Assembly: GCA_964591605.1 (NCBI GenBank) | Contig: CAZQEN010000327.1 | Span: 1 to 8,576, forward strand | DNA from: CAYLLT01 sp964591605 | GTDB taxonomy: Bacteria > Planctomycetota > Phycisphaerae > UBA1845 > PWPN01 | Length of the DNA: 8,576 nucleotides | Reading direction: 5' to 3' | Part shown: piece by piece, positions 1-7,063 of the stretch | Layout of the letters: every line of letters begins with the position of its first letter | Position numbering within the stretch: position 1 is the first letter of the stretch | The notes under the pieces: model-generated | Seen by the model: the letters and a program-made list of their open reading frames with translations, nothing else | Database searches by the model: none | What the model was told of the DNA's origin: nothing | Program-made: the position numbers and the translations under genes

Positions 1-24
1 GGGCGTCTAGTCTGATCGATCTCT

Positions 25-64
25 GATCGGGGGCGAAGTCCAGGGCTTCGCTCCCGATCTCTTT
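25..64 (+). terminator. Rho-independent terminator of a gene upstream of the window
   Basis: Bases 25-38 pair with 46-59 over 14 base pairs, with one G-U wobble at 32/52. The loop is the seven bases 39-45. The T-rich tract TCTTTGTCTGT follows at once from base 60. This is the classic layout of an intrinsic terminator reading rightward. The opposite flank is not T-rich on the other strand, so a bidirectional role is unlikely. It implies a + strand gene ending left of the window, and that the next gene (start 120) needs its own promoter or read-through. Confidence 0.75.
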
Positions 65-119
65 GTCTGTACGTCCGGCCTGTCGAATCGTGTACCCAGG
101 TCAACAGGATGGCGGCAGA

Positions 120-1673
120 ATGAAGCGTGCTGTGATCGCACTGGCGGTCATCGCAATGGGAAGCTCTGTCAGCGTCGCCGACTGGAAAGCGGACATCGGC
201 TTTTCATTGCTCCAGGCGCGACTGGGCGCGGCCGCGCCGACGGGCCTCGGCATCGCAGTGACGCAGGTGGAGGCCAAGAGCGGCACCGCCTACTTTCCGG
301 ATACCAGCCAACCCGAGTTCGCCGGAAAGACCATCATCCGCGCCAGTTACGGCAGCGGCATCTCCAGTCACGCCACCAGTGTGGCCGGCTACTACTACGG
401 TATCACCGGCAGTATTGCTCCGGCGATCAACACGGTGGACGTGTATGAGTCCATCGACTGGCTCACGAGCGGTTCTCTCAATTGGACCGAATGGGATGAG
501 CCCTATCCGGAAACACGCCGGGTCCAGAACCACAGTTGGGTCGGTTTCCGCAGCGTGGAAAGCGACAACATCGAGATCCTCCGGCGCATCGACCGCGTGG
601 TCGAGCGTGACGGCGTGGTCGCGGCCGCGGCGGTGAACAACGGGGCCGGCTCGGCCGTGCCCAAGCTGCTCGGCTCGGCGTACAACGTGCTCACCGTGGG
701 CCTCACCAGCGGGAATTCGAGCTACGGGCCGACGGTGATCGATCTGGCCGGGCGCGTCAAGCCCGACCTCGTCGTGCCGGCCAGCCAGACGAGCTGGGGC
801 ACACCGATGGCCGCTTCGGCCGCCGCACTCCTGCTCCAGCAGGAGGACCAGCAGGGCGTCCTGGGCAGCCTGGACCCGTCGGAGCAAAGACTTGCCCGGG
901 CACTGCTGGCCAAGGCCCTGCTCATGGGCGGGGCGACCAAAGGCGAGTTCGCCGACTGGCGCCGGGGTTTCGCGACGCCCACCACGGACGGAACCGTTCC
1001 GCTCGACTACCGGTACGGCGCCGGCGAGCTGAACATCGACAACAGCGACCGCATCCTGACGGCCGGCCAACAGCCGGCCGGCAACTCCGGCGATGTCGGC
1101 ACCACGGGCTGGGATTACGCCCCGGCGGTGCCGGCCGTCGGTCGATTCTACTTCTTCGAGATCCCTGCTGCTTCGTGTGTCAAGGAACTCTCTATTCTCG
1201 TGACCTGGAACCGGCACATCGAATTCATCTTCGAAGAGCCGCTCATCATCACGCCCACGCTGGCAAACATCGACCTTGCCCTTCATCACGCCGATGATTT
1301 CACAGCGGGCGAGCGGATCGATCAGAGCATCTCGTCCATCGACAACGTCGAGCACATCTACCTGCGCCACCTGCCGGCCGGGCGCTACGTGTTCGAGATC
1401 ACGTCCGACGCGGACTGGAAATACGCGGTTGCCTGGGACGTGAAGCTCGGCGCGGTCGTCGGCGTCGATTTCAACGGCGACGGCCGCGTGGATCAGGCTG
1501 ATCTCGCGTACTTCGCGGGCTGCTCGGGTGGGGCGAATCGGCCATTGCCCCGGCCCGATTGCGTCAGCACCGACCTCGATTACGACGGCGACAACGACCT
1601 GAATGATTTCGGGCGATTCCAGCGCTGTCTCACCGCGCCCGGAGCCCCTCCTGATCCGGCCTGCTCCGATTGA
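120..1673 (+). CDS. Secreted subtilisin-fold (S8-like) protein with degenerate triad and C-terminal dockerin-like calcium loops
   Basis: This 517-residue protein is exported. Residues 1-20 form a signal peptide (MKR, hydrophobic core, VSVA before Asp21). I chose ATG 120 over the in-frame TTG at 63 because the signal peptide starts there and the TTG lies in the terminator tail. Residues about 42-245 resemble a subtilase core: GIAVTQVEA where the Asp motif should be (Gln49 in place of Asp), SHATSVAG with a plausible catalytic His84, VAAAAVNNGAG with the oxyanion Asn around 173, and SWGTPMAAS in place of GTSMAAP, giving Pro229 where the nucleophilic Ser belongs. Only His seems intact, so it is probably not a working protease. 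Residues about 330-442 look like a beta-sandwich (TWNRHIEF, NVEHIYLRHLPAGRYVFEIT). Residues 450-461 (DFNGDGRVDQAD) and 485-496 (DLDYDGDNDLND) are dockerin/EF-hand calcium loops, with Cys468, 481, 503 and 515 around them. Export and the subtilase fold are fairly sure; the role (binding, scaffold) is unknown. The family name is recalled, not searched. Confidence 0.85.
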   Translation: MKRAVIALAVIAMGSSVSVADWKADIGFSLLQARLGAAAPTGLGIAVTQVEAKSGTAYFPDTSQPEFAGKTIIRASYGSGISSHATSVAGYYYGITGSIAPAINTVDVYESIDWLTSGSLNWTEWDEPYPETRRVQNHSWVGFRSVESDNIEILRRIDRVVERDGVVAAAAVNNGAGSAVPKLLGSAYNVLTVGLTSGNSSYGPTVIDLAGRVKPDLVVPASQTSWGTPMAASAAALLLQQEDQQGVLGSLDPSEQRLARALLAKALLMGGATKGEFADWRRGFATPTTDGTVPLDYRYGAGELNIDNSDRILTAGQQPAGNSGDVGTTGWDYAPAVPAVGRFYFFEIPAASCVKELSILVTWNRHIEFIFEEPLIITPTLANIDLALHHADDFTAGERIDQSISSIDNVEHIYLRHLPAGRYVFEITSDADWKYAVAWDVKLGAVVGVDFNGDGRVDQADLAYFAGCSGGANRPLPRPDCVSTDLDYDGDNDLNDFGRFQRCLTAPGAPPDPACSD

Positions 1674-1735
1674 GACTTCCATTCCTGTCAAAGCCTCTCC
1701 TGAAACCACTGTGGCACCGATGTCTCCCCGCGACC

Positions 1736-1775
1736 CGGCCGCTGCCCGCTCCGGCGGGCAGGCAGGGGGCGGCCG
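1736..1775 (+). other. GC-rich intergenic hairpin between the subtilase-like and TPR genes
   Basis: In the 148-base spacer, TGCCCGC (1743-1749) pairs with GCGGGCA (1754-1760) around the loop TCCG. The outer CGGCCGC (1736-1742) pairs with GCGGCCG (1769-1775) if bases 1761-1768 bulge out. No T-run follows, so it is not a standard terminator. It could protect the end of the upstream mRNA or modulate read-through into the TPR gene. The pairing is visible; the role is a guess. Confidence 0.45.
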
Positions 1776-1805
1776 CTCCAGAGTTCTGAAACGCACCTGA
1801 TTCGT

Positions 1806-1814
1806 GAGGTAGGA
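1806..1814 (+). promoter_or_regulatory. Ribosome binding site of the TPR gene
   Basis: GAGG (1806-1809) and AGGA (1811-1814) lie just upstream of ATG 1822, with seven bases between AGGA and the start. This is the best Shine-Dalgarno match of the three genes in the window and supports the chosen start. Confidence 0.6.
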
Positions 1815-1821
1815 CCCAACC

Positions 1822-4800
1822 ATGTCCACGTACCATGCTTCCGCGAGAATCAACGTCAAAGCGCTCCTGATCCTGGCGCTGATCGTGCTGTTGGTGGGCG
1901 CCGGCCTGGCCGGCGGCTACAAGATCCGCAAGCGCGTCATCGCGAACCGCGCCCTCGCAGCGGGGACCAAAGCCTTCGACCACGGCGACTGGCCGGAGGC
2001 CTGCAAACAGTTGAAACTCTACCTCTCCAAGTATCCCGAAAACCCGGATATCCTGGACAAATACGCCCGCGCCAACATGGCCGTCCGCCCCAGGGCCGGC
2101 GAGAATATCGGCGCCGCCATCGCCGCCTCCCGCCGTCTCGCGCGGCTCAGGCCCGACGACGCGGAGACCTGCCAGCGCCTGGCGAAGCTCTACCTGGCCG
2201 TCGGCGAGTTCAACGAGGCCGTCCACGTCTGCTCGCAGCGCCTCGCCGCCGCCCCCGACGATCACCCGGTTCGTCTCCTGCTGGCCCGAGCCCTCATCGG
2301 CCAGCGAAAGCCTCCGGAGGCGGCCCAGGAACTCAAGACCCTGATCCAGAAGGCGCCGCAGCTCCCCGAGCCCTGCGTTCTGCTCGCGAACCTCGTCCAG
2401 GCCGAGGACAAACCGGCCGTTCGGCAAGCCGCACTGGATGCGCTCGCGACCGCGGAACCCACGGCCGCACCATCCCCCGGTGGCCCGCTCAACGCACCGG
2501 CTTCCGCCCCCTCGGTGAGCACGACCGCACCCTCGCTCTCCGATCTCGCCCGGAATCTGCTCGATGAGGGCGTCCGCCGGAATCCGTCGTCCCCGCTGTT
2601 GCTCGCTCATCGTGCGTCGCTCCTGCGCCGGCTCCATCAGGACATGGCCGCGGCGCGCAAGGACCTCGAAGCGGCCGACGCATTGAAACCCGCCGATCCG
2701 AACGTCCTGCTCCTGCTGACCGGCGAGTGGATGGAGCAGCCTGGGGATGGTTTTGACCGGGCGGATGCGGAGCTGGTGGCCCTCAAACACCTCGATCCCG
2801 AAACGCTCGCCGACCAGGACCTCAAAGTCGAGGACCTCCAGGGGCCTCGCTATGCCGCCGAGGCCGCCTTGTGCGCCCGCAAGGCAGACAAGGCCCGTGG
2901 CGAAGCACTCGCCGATCAGGCACTGGCGGAGTTAAAGGGCGACGAGCGACTCGGATTCATCCCGACCGCGGTCAGCCTCTATCTGGCCAATCAGAATGTC
3001 GCCAAGGTAGGCAAGGCCGTCGGCGACTACCGCACCGCGTTCGAGAACAGGGGCGCCCCCAGCGACCTGATGCGCGATCAGCTCGCCGTCCTGGAGGCGG
3101 TGCTGGCCTCGGCCGAGAAAAAGCCCTACGACGCGATCGACCAGCTCGAGCCTCTCGTCGCCCGTAAACCGGACAACCGGGCGGCCTGGAGCCTGCTGAT
3201 CCAGGCCTATCGCGACACCGGCCGTTCGAGCGCCGTCCTGACCGCCCTCGAGAGCTGCGTCGCGCGATGGCCCAAAGATGAAGAGTTCACCGCCCAGCTC
3301 GCGGCGGCCTGCATGGCGGAGAATCGATGGAGTGACGCGGCGCGGTACGCGGCCATGGTCGAACGCACCGCGTCAGCGACGCCTGCCGCGACGTTGACCC
3401 GACTCCGGGCCGAAGCGTACGCCTGGCTGACCGGCGCGGCCGACCCCGATACCGGCCATCGACTCAGCGCGGAACTCGCCGACCAGAGTCGCGCCCATCC
3501 CAGGATGGTGGAGTTCCGCGTCCTGCACGCCCGGATCGCCACCCGGCAGGGACGCACGGACGAGGCGATCACGATTCTCCGGGCGGCCATCCAGCAGTGT
3601 GAACGCCCGCTGCCCGCCGCGGTATTGCTCTCCGAATCCCTGTTTCGCACGGGCCAGCGCGACGCTGCTTTCGAAGTCTGCCGGACGGCCGTGAAAGAGA
3701 ACAGCGATCAGGCCAGCCCCCATCTTGCCCTGGCCGCTCTCTTTGCGGCGGCCGGGCAGCAGGAAGATGCACTCAAGACGCTGGAAGGGGCGGTGGCCGG
3801 GCTCACCGGAGAGGAAAGGGCCATCGCGGCCAGGGTGCTTGCGCAGCAGCTTCTCTCCCAGGGCCAGCGGCCCCGCGGAATCGAGATGCTCAAGGCCCTC
3901 GCCGCGGAGCGGTCGACCGATCGCGAAGTGCGGCAATGGCTGCTGCGAACGCCGGAGGTCCTGGGCGATGCGGAGGCGGCCCAGCAGATCGTGGACCAAC
4001 TCCGCGAGATCGAGACTGATCGCGGATTCCAGTGGCGGCTGGAACAGGCGCGGCTCTGGATCCACACCGCCGGACAGGGCAAACCCGAAGATCTGCGAAC
4101 GAAGTTGGCCGCGCAGGAGCAGGAAACCGCCCGACTCCTGAACACCTGCATCACGGCCGATCCGCTCTGGTTCGAGCCGGTGGTCACGCTCGGAGCCCTG
4201 TACGAGCTCCTCGGGAAGGATGCTCAGGCAGAGGAGGCCTATCGCCGCCTCCTGGAGGCACAGCCCGGTCAGGCCGACGTGGCCGAGAAACTGGTCAGCC
4301 TGCTGCTGCGCCAGCGCCGCTTCGCTCCCGCCGCCGATGTCCTGCGCCAGCTCCCCGAGCGTGCCCGGGCCTTGCCGCGCTTGAGACGGCAGGCGCTCGA
4401 CGTCGCCCTAGGCACCGGCGATCCCGCGACGGCCCTCCAGCACGCCGAAGCGCTCGTCGCCGCCGATCCGAAGGACGCCGCGTCGCGCGTCGCACTGGCC
4501 CGATTGGCCTACGGCGTCCAGAAGGACACCACCCGGGCACTCCAGCTCCTCGACGAGGCCGACGCCATCACCCCGGGCGCCCTCGGTGCCCTCACCGCCC
4601 GCGCCCAGATCCTGCACGCCGAAAAGAAGGACGACGAAGCCATCGCCGTCCTCAACGCCGCCGTCGAGCGGGAGAAGAGCCTCCCCGTCTATCTCCTTCG
4701 TGCCCAGTTCTACGTGGCCACGAAGCAATACGATCGGGCAGAAGCAGACTACCTTCACATCTCCCAGTCCACGGAGTGGTCCGCCACAGGCCATCAGCTC

Positions 4801-6345
4801 CTGGGAGCCTTCTACGAGCAGCGGGGAGACGCTCAGAAGGCCATCGCCGCCTGGGAGGCCGGTCTGAAGGAATCGCCGCAGGCTGTCGAACTGCAGCAAC
4901 AGTTGATCCGGATCCTCCTGACCAGTCCTCAGCCCGCGAATCGAGCCCGCGCCCGAGCCATGCTCGACACGTTGCTCAAACAACGCCCCGACGATGTGGT
5001 CCTCCTCTCGCTTCGCACCGGCTCGCTGGTGACCGCTTCGCAGCCGGCCGATTTCACCCGCAGCCTGACGGAGATGGAGGCAGGGCTCCTGCGCGTGGTG
5101 GAATCGCAGCCCGCCAACATCACCGCTCAGGTTCAACTCGCGGCCATTGCTCGCGCCCGATGGGACTTCACGACCGCCGGCGAACGGGTGACTCGGGCCA
5201 TCAGGGCCAATCCGGGGAATCCACGGCTCATTCTGGCTCGTGCTGAACTGGAAGCGGAGCAGAACAACGACAAAGTGGCCGAGGAGCTCGCCCAGTCGGT
5301 GCTGCAGCGCGATCCGAGGAATGCGGCGGCTCGCAGCTTCCTCGTCAACCTGAACTTGCGCGGCGGAAAGCTCGATCGGGCCCTGCAGTTGAATTCCCAG
5401 GGCCTCGAGCTCGATCCTCAAAATGAAGGTCAACAGGTGAGCCGGGCGCGGATCCTTGCCGCCCAGGGAGAGCGAAAACAGGCGATCGAGCAGCTCGACG
5501 CTTTCTGCCGCAGCGAGGCCGGCCGCGAGAGCTTCTCGGGGCGGATCATGCTGGCCGATCTGCACCGGATGGAAGGCAACGCACAGGCAGCCCAGGCATG
5601 CCTCGACCAGGCCGAGCAGATCCGTCCCGGCAGCGCCGTGGTCCTGGCCGCTCGTCTGCGCGACTTCATATCCAACAAGCAGTTTGACGCTGTCCTGTCG
5701 GCCCTGGCCGATTACCGGGCCAGGAACCCCGACGATGCCGCGACATTACTCACGGGAGCGGGCCTCCTGGCGGCGTCCGGAGACGACAGCGCGCTCAAGA
5801 CGGCACGCACCCTCCTCGGCCAGATCACGACCACATTTCCCAACATTCTCGAAGGCCACATGAACCTCGCCGCCGTGGCCTATCAATCTCGCGATTTTGA
5901 AACGGCCGTCCGTGCCTACCGTCACGCCCTGGAGCTGGCGCCCTTCCACAGAAGTGCGTTGAACGATCTGGCATGGCTGCTGGGTGAGGAACTCAAACGG
6001 CCGGAGGAGGCGATCGTGTTCGCCGACCGCGGCGTGCAGCGTTACCCCGGCGACCCCCATCTCCTGGACACGCGGGGGGTGTTGCTGACCCACCTCAAGC
6101 GGCTGCCCGAAGCCCGCCAGGACCTGGAACGGGCTATCCAACTCGCAACGAAGCTGCCGCCCACCCAGGCCCGGGCAATGCTCCATGTCGCGCGGGTCTG
6201 TGTCCAGCAGGGAGACGCCAGCGCCGCGAAGGCGTACCTGGAGAAAGCCCTGAATATCGACAAAGAGCACCACGTCTTGACCGATGCTGAGCGCAACGAA
6301 ATCAGCCAAACGATGAGTGCGCAGGCGGCTCTGGTCAATCGTTGA
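1822..6345 (+). CDS. Giant membrane-anchored tetratricopeptide (TPR) repeat protein
   Basis: The protein has 1507 residues. One membrane helix spans residues about 14-32 (a run of L, I, V, A and G). It is flanked by KIRKR on the C-terminal side, which by the positive-inside rule could keep the repeats in the cytoplasm, although R9 and K13 on the other side leave the topology open. The rest is an alpha-helical solenoid of TPR-like helix pairs. Clear units lie near 43-75, 111-150, 560-590, 786-820, 914-950, 955-1020, 1105-1135 and 1344-1480, with typical signatures such as GKDAQAEEAYRRLLEAQPGQ and SRDFETAVRAYRHALELAP. An Ala/Pro/Ser/Thr-rich linker at about 209-238 breaks the array. No enzyme domain is visible. 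TPR arrays bind proteins and build complexes. The architecture recalls large TPR proteins of exopolysaccharide/PEP-CTERM loci (PrsT type), but no exosortase or polysaccharide gene is in view and the upstream gene shows no PEP-CTERM tail, so that link is only a possibility. The TPR call is secure; the partner is unknown. Confidence 0.9.
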   Translation: MSTYHASARINVKALLILALIVLLVGAGLAGGYKIRKRVIANRALAAGTKAFDHGDWPEACKQLKLYLSKYPENPDILDKYARANMAVRPRAGENIGAAIAASRRLARLRPDDAETCQRLAKLYLAVGEFNEAVHVCSQRLAAAPDDHPVRLLLARALIGQRKPPEAAQELKTLIQKAPQLPEPCVLLANLVQAEDKPAVRQAALDALATAEPTAAPSPGGPLNAPASAPSVSTTAPSLSDLARNLLDEGVRRNPSSPLLLAHRASLLRRLHQDMAAARKDLEAADALKPADPNVLLLLTGEWMEQPGDGFDRADAELVALKHLDPETLADQDLKVEDLQGPRYAAEAALCARKADKARGEALADQALAELKGDERLGFIPTAVSLYLANQNVAKVGKAVGDYRTAFENRGAPSDLMRDQLAVLEAVLASAEKKPYDAIDQLEPLVARKPDNRAAWSLLIQAYRDTGRSSAVLTALESCVARWPKDEEFTAQLAAACMAENRWSDAARYAAMVERTASATPAATLTRLRAEAYAWLTGAADPDTGHRLSAELADQSRAHPRMVEFRVLHARIATRQGRTDEAITILRAAIQQCERPLPAAVLLSESLFRTGQRDAAFEVCRTAVKENSDQASPHLALAALFAAAGQQEDALKTLEGAVAGLTGEERAIAARVLAQQLLSQGQRPRGIEMLKALAAERSTDREVRQWLLRTPEVLGDAEAAQQIVDQLREIETDRGFQWRLEQARLWIHTAGQGKPEDLRTKLAAQEQETARLLNTCITADPLWFEPVVTLGALYELLGKDAQAEEAYRRLLEAQPGQADVAEKLVSLLLRQRRFAPAADVLRQLPERARALPRLRRQALDVALGTGDPATALQHAEALVAADPKDAASRVALARLAYGVQKDTTRALQLLDEADAITPGALGALTARAQILHAEKKDDEAIAVLNAAVEREKSLPVYLLRAQFYVATKQYDRAEADYLHISQSTEWSATGHQLLGAFYEQRGDAQKAIAAWEAGLKESPQAVELQQQLIRILLTSPQPANRARARAMLDTLLKQRPDDVVLLSLRTGSLVTASQPADFTRSLTEMEAGLLRVVESQPANITAQVQLAAIARARWDFTTAGERVTRAIRANPGNPRLILARAELEAEQNNDKVAEELAQSVLQRDPRNAAARSFLVNLNLRGGKLDRALQLNSQGLELDPQNEGQQVSRARILAAQGERKQAIEQLDAFCRSEAGRESFSGRIMLADLHRMEGNAQAAQACLDQAEQIRPGSAVVLAARLRDFISNKQFDAVLSALADYRARNPDDAATLLTGAGLLAASGDDSALKTARTLLGQITTTFPNILEGHMNLAAVAYQSRDFETAVRAYRHALELAPFHRSALNDLAWLLGEELKRPEEAIVFADRGVQRYPGDPHLLDTRGVLLTHLKRLPEARQDLERAIQLATKLPPTQARAMLHVARVCVQQGDASAAKAYLEKALNIDKEHHVLTDAERNEISQTMSAQAALVNR

Positions 6346-6417
6346 CGGCGATGAGCCGTCCCACGCCCTCGAGGGAAGGTGAGCAGACACACGAACACGC
6401 ATAGACCGCAGGCGCAC

Positions 6418-6442
6418 CACGCGACCTGGTAGAGGTCGCGTG
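6418..6442. other. Perfect 10-bp GC-rich hairpin downstream of the TPR gene
   Basis: CACGCGACCT (6418-6427) and AGGTCGCGTG (6433-6442) are perfect reverse complements around the five-base loop GGTAG. It lies 72 bases after the TPR stop codon. No T-run follows, so termination would have to be Rho-assisted or rely on the next hairpin. It may act as an mRNA 3' end stabiliser. Confidence 0.5.
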
Positions 6443-6460
6443 CAGCGGACGATCGAAGAT

Positions 6461-6505
6461 GGACCGGTGTGACCCCTCAGGTCACAACCGGTCCCATTCG
6501 TTTTT
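6461..6505 (+). terminator. Probable terminator of the TPR transcript
   Basis: GGACCGGT (6461-6468) pairs with ACCGGTCC (6487-6494), and inside it GTGACC (6469-6474) pairs with GGTCAC (6480-6485). This gives 14 base pairs with a single bulged A at 6486 and the loop CCTCA. TTTTT follows at 6501-6505 after a six-base gap, which is longer than ideal. It fits the end of the TPR transcription unit. An alternative is that it belongs to a dispersed intergenic repeat family, since ACCGGTCCCATT-like blocks are seen in such repeats. Confidence 0.6.
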
Positions 6506-6560
6506 ACCGGGACGCGATGCGACGTCAGGGTCCGTGACTGAATCGGCGGGGTGGCATGGG

Positions 6561-6576
6561 TCCCGGCGCGCCGGGA
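6561..6576. repeat. 16-bp perfect palindrome, first occurrence
   Basis: TCCCGGCGCGCCGGGA reads the same on both strands. It follows ATGGG directly. With its flank (6551-6576) it matches the reverse complement of 6766-6791 at 25 of 26 positions, so the palindrome and its flank are inverted between the two element copies. Confidence 0.8.
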
Positions 6577-6582
6577 TACTCG

Positions 6583-6632
6583 CTGCCCGTGCGAGCGAGT
6601 CACGGGCAGACGGCCACCCAACGCCGTCTGCC
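6583..6632 (+). other. Two overlapping, mutually exclusive hairpins in repeat copy 1
   Basis: CTGCCCGTG (6583-6591) pairs perfectly with CACGGGCAG (6601-6609). GGCAGACGGC (6605-6614) pairs perfectly with GCCGTCTGCC (6623-6632). Both stems need bases 6605-6609, so a transcript could form either but not both in full. This resembles attenuator geometry, but here it is more likely a by-product of the repeat's nested palindromes. Confidence 0.5.
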
Positions 6633-6693
6633 ACTGAATTCTGGATGCCCCCGGAGCCGTAGGGTGCGTCCGAAATACAGGGGCATGTTTCTC

Positions 6694-6829
6694 GGGTGGC
6701 ATGGGCAGCGTACCCGCTGCCCGTGCGAGTAGGTCACGGGCGATGGGCATCCGCGATTGGAGATGTCCCGGCGCGCCGGGACCCATTCCACTCGTGTGCC
6801 ACTGAGCTCCGGATGCACCCGGAGCCGTA
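6694..6829 (+). repeat. Palindromic intergenic element, copy 2
   Basis: This copy has the same start block GGGTGGCATGGG (6694-6705) and the same tail (6797-6829) as copy 1. Its end boxes are GTGGCA (6696-6701) and TGCCAC (6797-6802). GGGCAGCG (6703-6710) pairs with CGCTGCCC (6715-6722) around the loop TACC, a hairpin absent from copy 1. The 16-bp palindrome sits near the right end (6766-6781), inverted and displaced relative to copy 1. The copies are therefore shuffled modules, not simple duplicates. Confidence 0.65.
6766..6781. repeat. 16-bp perfect palindrome, second occurrence
   Basis: It is identical to the palindrome at 6561-6576. Here CCCAT follows on the right, the reverse complement of the ATGGG that precedes the first occurrence, which shows that the module is inverted. 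Confidence 0.8.
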
Positions 6830-7063
6830 ACTATCAGGGAGCGGTGCTTGCGGAAGCCGTCAGACGGCGCTAAGCTGCTGCGCGCCCGGGTTCTGCCGGG
6901 TTTTGCGGCACACGGATCAGTTGAATGCACCGGCTGGGTGGGATCTGGAGTTTCCATTCTGCCCGGTCTGCGTTCTTCTGACCGTATGAATGAGCGGGTT
7001 CTGTCCCCGCGTCGCGTCTCCTGAATCCACCTGCGCCCTGACGGGCCGGATCGAGTCGACACC

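Larger units (their letters stand above)
6549..6661 (+). repeat. Palindromic intergenic element, copy 1
   Basis: The copy begins GGGTGGCATGGG (6549-6560) and ends with the 33-base tail 6629-6661, which starts TGCCACTGA and ends CCCGGAGCCGTA. The end boxes GTGGCA (6551-6556) and TGCCAC (6629-6634) are reverse complements, so the 84 bases between them can close into one large folded unit. Inside are the palindrome at 6561-6576 and a central block at 6581-6607 that matches copy 2 in 24 of 27 positions. The tail matches copy 2 in 29 of 33. It looks like a non-coding, REP/MITE-like dispersed element; no transposase is nearby. Confidence 0.65.
6346..7063. other. 718-base non-coding region with hairpins and palindromic repeats
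   Basis: No credible gene lies here. The reading frames that cross it are Arg/Pro-rich, lack domains and encode the repeats themselves. The left part (6418-6505) holds two hairpins, one with a T-run. The middle (6549-6829) holds two copies of a mosaic palindromic element. The right part (6830-7063) is mostly featureless: it has a small stem CCCGG/CCGGG (6885-6889 with 6896-6900) followed by TTTT, which could be a weak terminator, and a short GCCGT/ACGGC hairpin at 6856-6868. I see no convincing promoter for the sulfatase gene, although one is expected between 6830 and 7063. Confidence 0.7.

Noticed and set aside
63..119. N-terminal extension of the first gene from TTG 63
   Set aside because: The TTG lies in the tail of the upstream terminator, the extra 19 residues would precede and mask a clear signal peptide beginning at ATG 120, and no ribosome site supports it.
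204..1859. 551-codon minus-strand open frame
   Set aside because: It is an antisense shadow of the subtilase-like gene, which has a signal peptide and recognisable motifs on the + strand. The minus frame shows none.
4032..5246. 404-codon + strand frame inside the TPR gene
   Set aside because: It is an out-of-frame translation, Arg/Gly/Pro-rich, within an unbroken TPR coding sequence.
6459..6662. 67-codon + strand small gene
   Set aside because: Its ATG sits just before the terminator-like hairpin, the frame runs through hairpins and repeat copy 1, there is no ribosome site, and the product shows no recognisable feature.
6549..6829. CRISPR array
   Set aside because: There are only two long, imperfect, rearranged copies, with no uniform short repeats, regular spacers or cas genes.
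6885..6904. Second terminator (CCCGG/CCGGG stem with TTTT)
   Set aside because: The stem is only five to six base pairs with a short T-run and no gene ends nearby, so it is mentioned only within the intergenic description.
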